Source: Symbiodinium natans (Eukaryota > Sar > Dinophyceae > Suessiales > Symbiodiniaceae). From it: a stretch of 64,000 nt of DNA. The notes under the pieces were generated by a model. The model saw nothing but the letters and a program-made list of their open reading frames with translations. It had not been told where the DNA came from and made no database searches. Positions 63,415 through 64,000 of this stretch are shown here, in pieces; position 1 is the first letter of the stretch; every line of letters begins with the position of its first letter. The stretch is taken from the NCBI GenBank assembly GCA_905221605.1, contig CAJNDS010001424.1:615450-679449 (forward strand), written 5' to 3'. The translations under genes were made by a program, and so were the position numbers.

Positions 63415-63508
63415 ACGGGGCGACGCACACCCGGTGGCCCGGAGGAGCTCTACGCCCTCCTCAAGGACAATCAGCTGACGCAGCTTGGCTTCAGACGGGG
63501 GACTGAAG
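63415..63508 (+). CDS. Exon, unidentified
   Basis: Between two TTTAGGG arrays: RTPGGPEELYALLKDNQLTQ then LGFRRGTEG. Strong soluble-helix composition on the plus strand. No clear AG at its left edge. Family not recognised. Confidence 0.4.
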
Positions 63509-63675
63509 GGTTTAGGGTTTCGGGTTTAGGGTTTAGGGTTTAGGGTTTAGGGTTTAGGGTTTAGGGTTAGGGGGGGCCCTCCAGCCTAAGCCCCTTTGCA
63601 AAAGGGTTTTGGATTTGGGGGTTCAGGGTCTCCAGGGTATTTTAGAGTTGGCGTCTAGGTTCCAACACTTTCAGG

Positions 63676-64000
63676 CAGGGCCTACGCCCAATATCCCAAC
63701 TCAGGCAACATGGGGCACCTCTTCAGTTTAAGGCGTCTTCTGCAGTGGTGTTGGTCTCTTCGGTTCGATGGCCCTCTATATAATTTGGTACCCCCTCCCA
63801 GTTTAGGGTTTAGGGTTTACGGTTTACGGTTTACGGTTTAGGGTACTAGCTTCAGATACAATGGGCCGTTTTGAAAAACTAGTGTCAGCCACCTGCAAAG
63901 CAGGAACTTCGATCCTGTCAAAGAGGCCTTCAAGGCTGGTTCTGCCCTTTGAAGATTTAGGGTTTAGGGTTTAGGGTTTAGGGTTTAGGGTTTACGGTTT
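63676..64000 (+). other. Possible exons and telomeric runs at the right edge
   Basis: TTTCAG|GCAGGGCCTACG at 63675 opens AGPTPNIPTQATWGTSS. 63868-63948 is open in two frames (MGRFEKLVSATCKAGTS and SHLQSRNFDPVKEAFKAG). TTTAGGG/TTTACGG units lie at 63802-63843 and 63955-64000. Confidence 0.3.

Overview
The window reads as nuclear DNA of a dinoflagellate. The evidence is introns with relaxed G[T/C/A]-AG splice sites, a dinoflagellate-style LINE reverse transcriptase with a WADD active site and C2H2 fingers, a probable dinoflagellate-expanded transposase-like gene, PPR exons, and plant-type telomeric repeats (TTTAGGG/CCCTAAA). Species cannot be read from the sequence; a Symbiodiniaceae/Suessiales-like genome is a guess.

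Layout. (1) 1-4.9 kb: three minus-strand genes, namely a 5'-partial ORF, a two-exon transposase-like gene, and a KH-like/Gln-Pro/acidic protein in two exons. (2) 4.9-6.2 kb: a divergent strand-switch region with TA/TG microsatellites and small hairpin repeats. (3) 6.2-60.7 kb: short exons, nearly all on the plus strand, embedded in a field of interstitial telomeric arrays and terminal-inverted-repeat (TIR) elements. Clear genes here are an FkbM-like methyltransferase (6 exons), a syntaxin-16/Tlg2 SNARE (3 exons seen), an unidentified gene at 49.4-51.9 kb, many single-motif PPR exons (24.4-45.4 kb), and one intronless multi-pass membrane protein (31.3-33.5 kb). Many other exons have good splice sites but no recognised product. 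(4) 60.8-63.3 kb: a minus-strand LINE reverse transcriptase whose 5' end stops at a telomeric array. Telomere-spaced plus-strand exons resume after it.

The main novelty is the introns. Where protein homology fixes the junction (FkbM, syntaxin) or the reading frame does (49.4-51.9 kb gene), several introns begin with a short target-site duplication followed by CTTGG and end in CCAAG or CTAAG. They behave as introners: the duplication supplies the GT, GC or GA donor and the element's TIR supplies the AG. Telomeric repeats sit inside several of these introners, in both orientations. About ten element families were distinguished by eye, with nesting. All calls come from reading the sequence; no search or RNA evidence was available. 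Exons marked low confidence rest only on an open frame plus splice-like edges.
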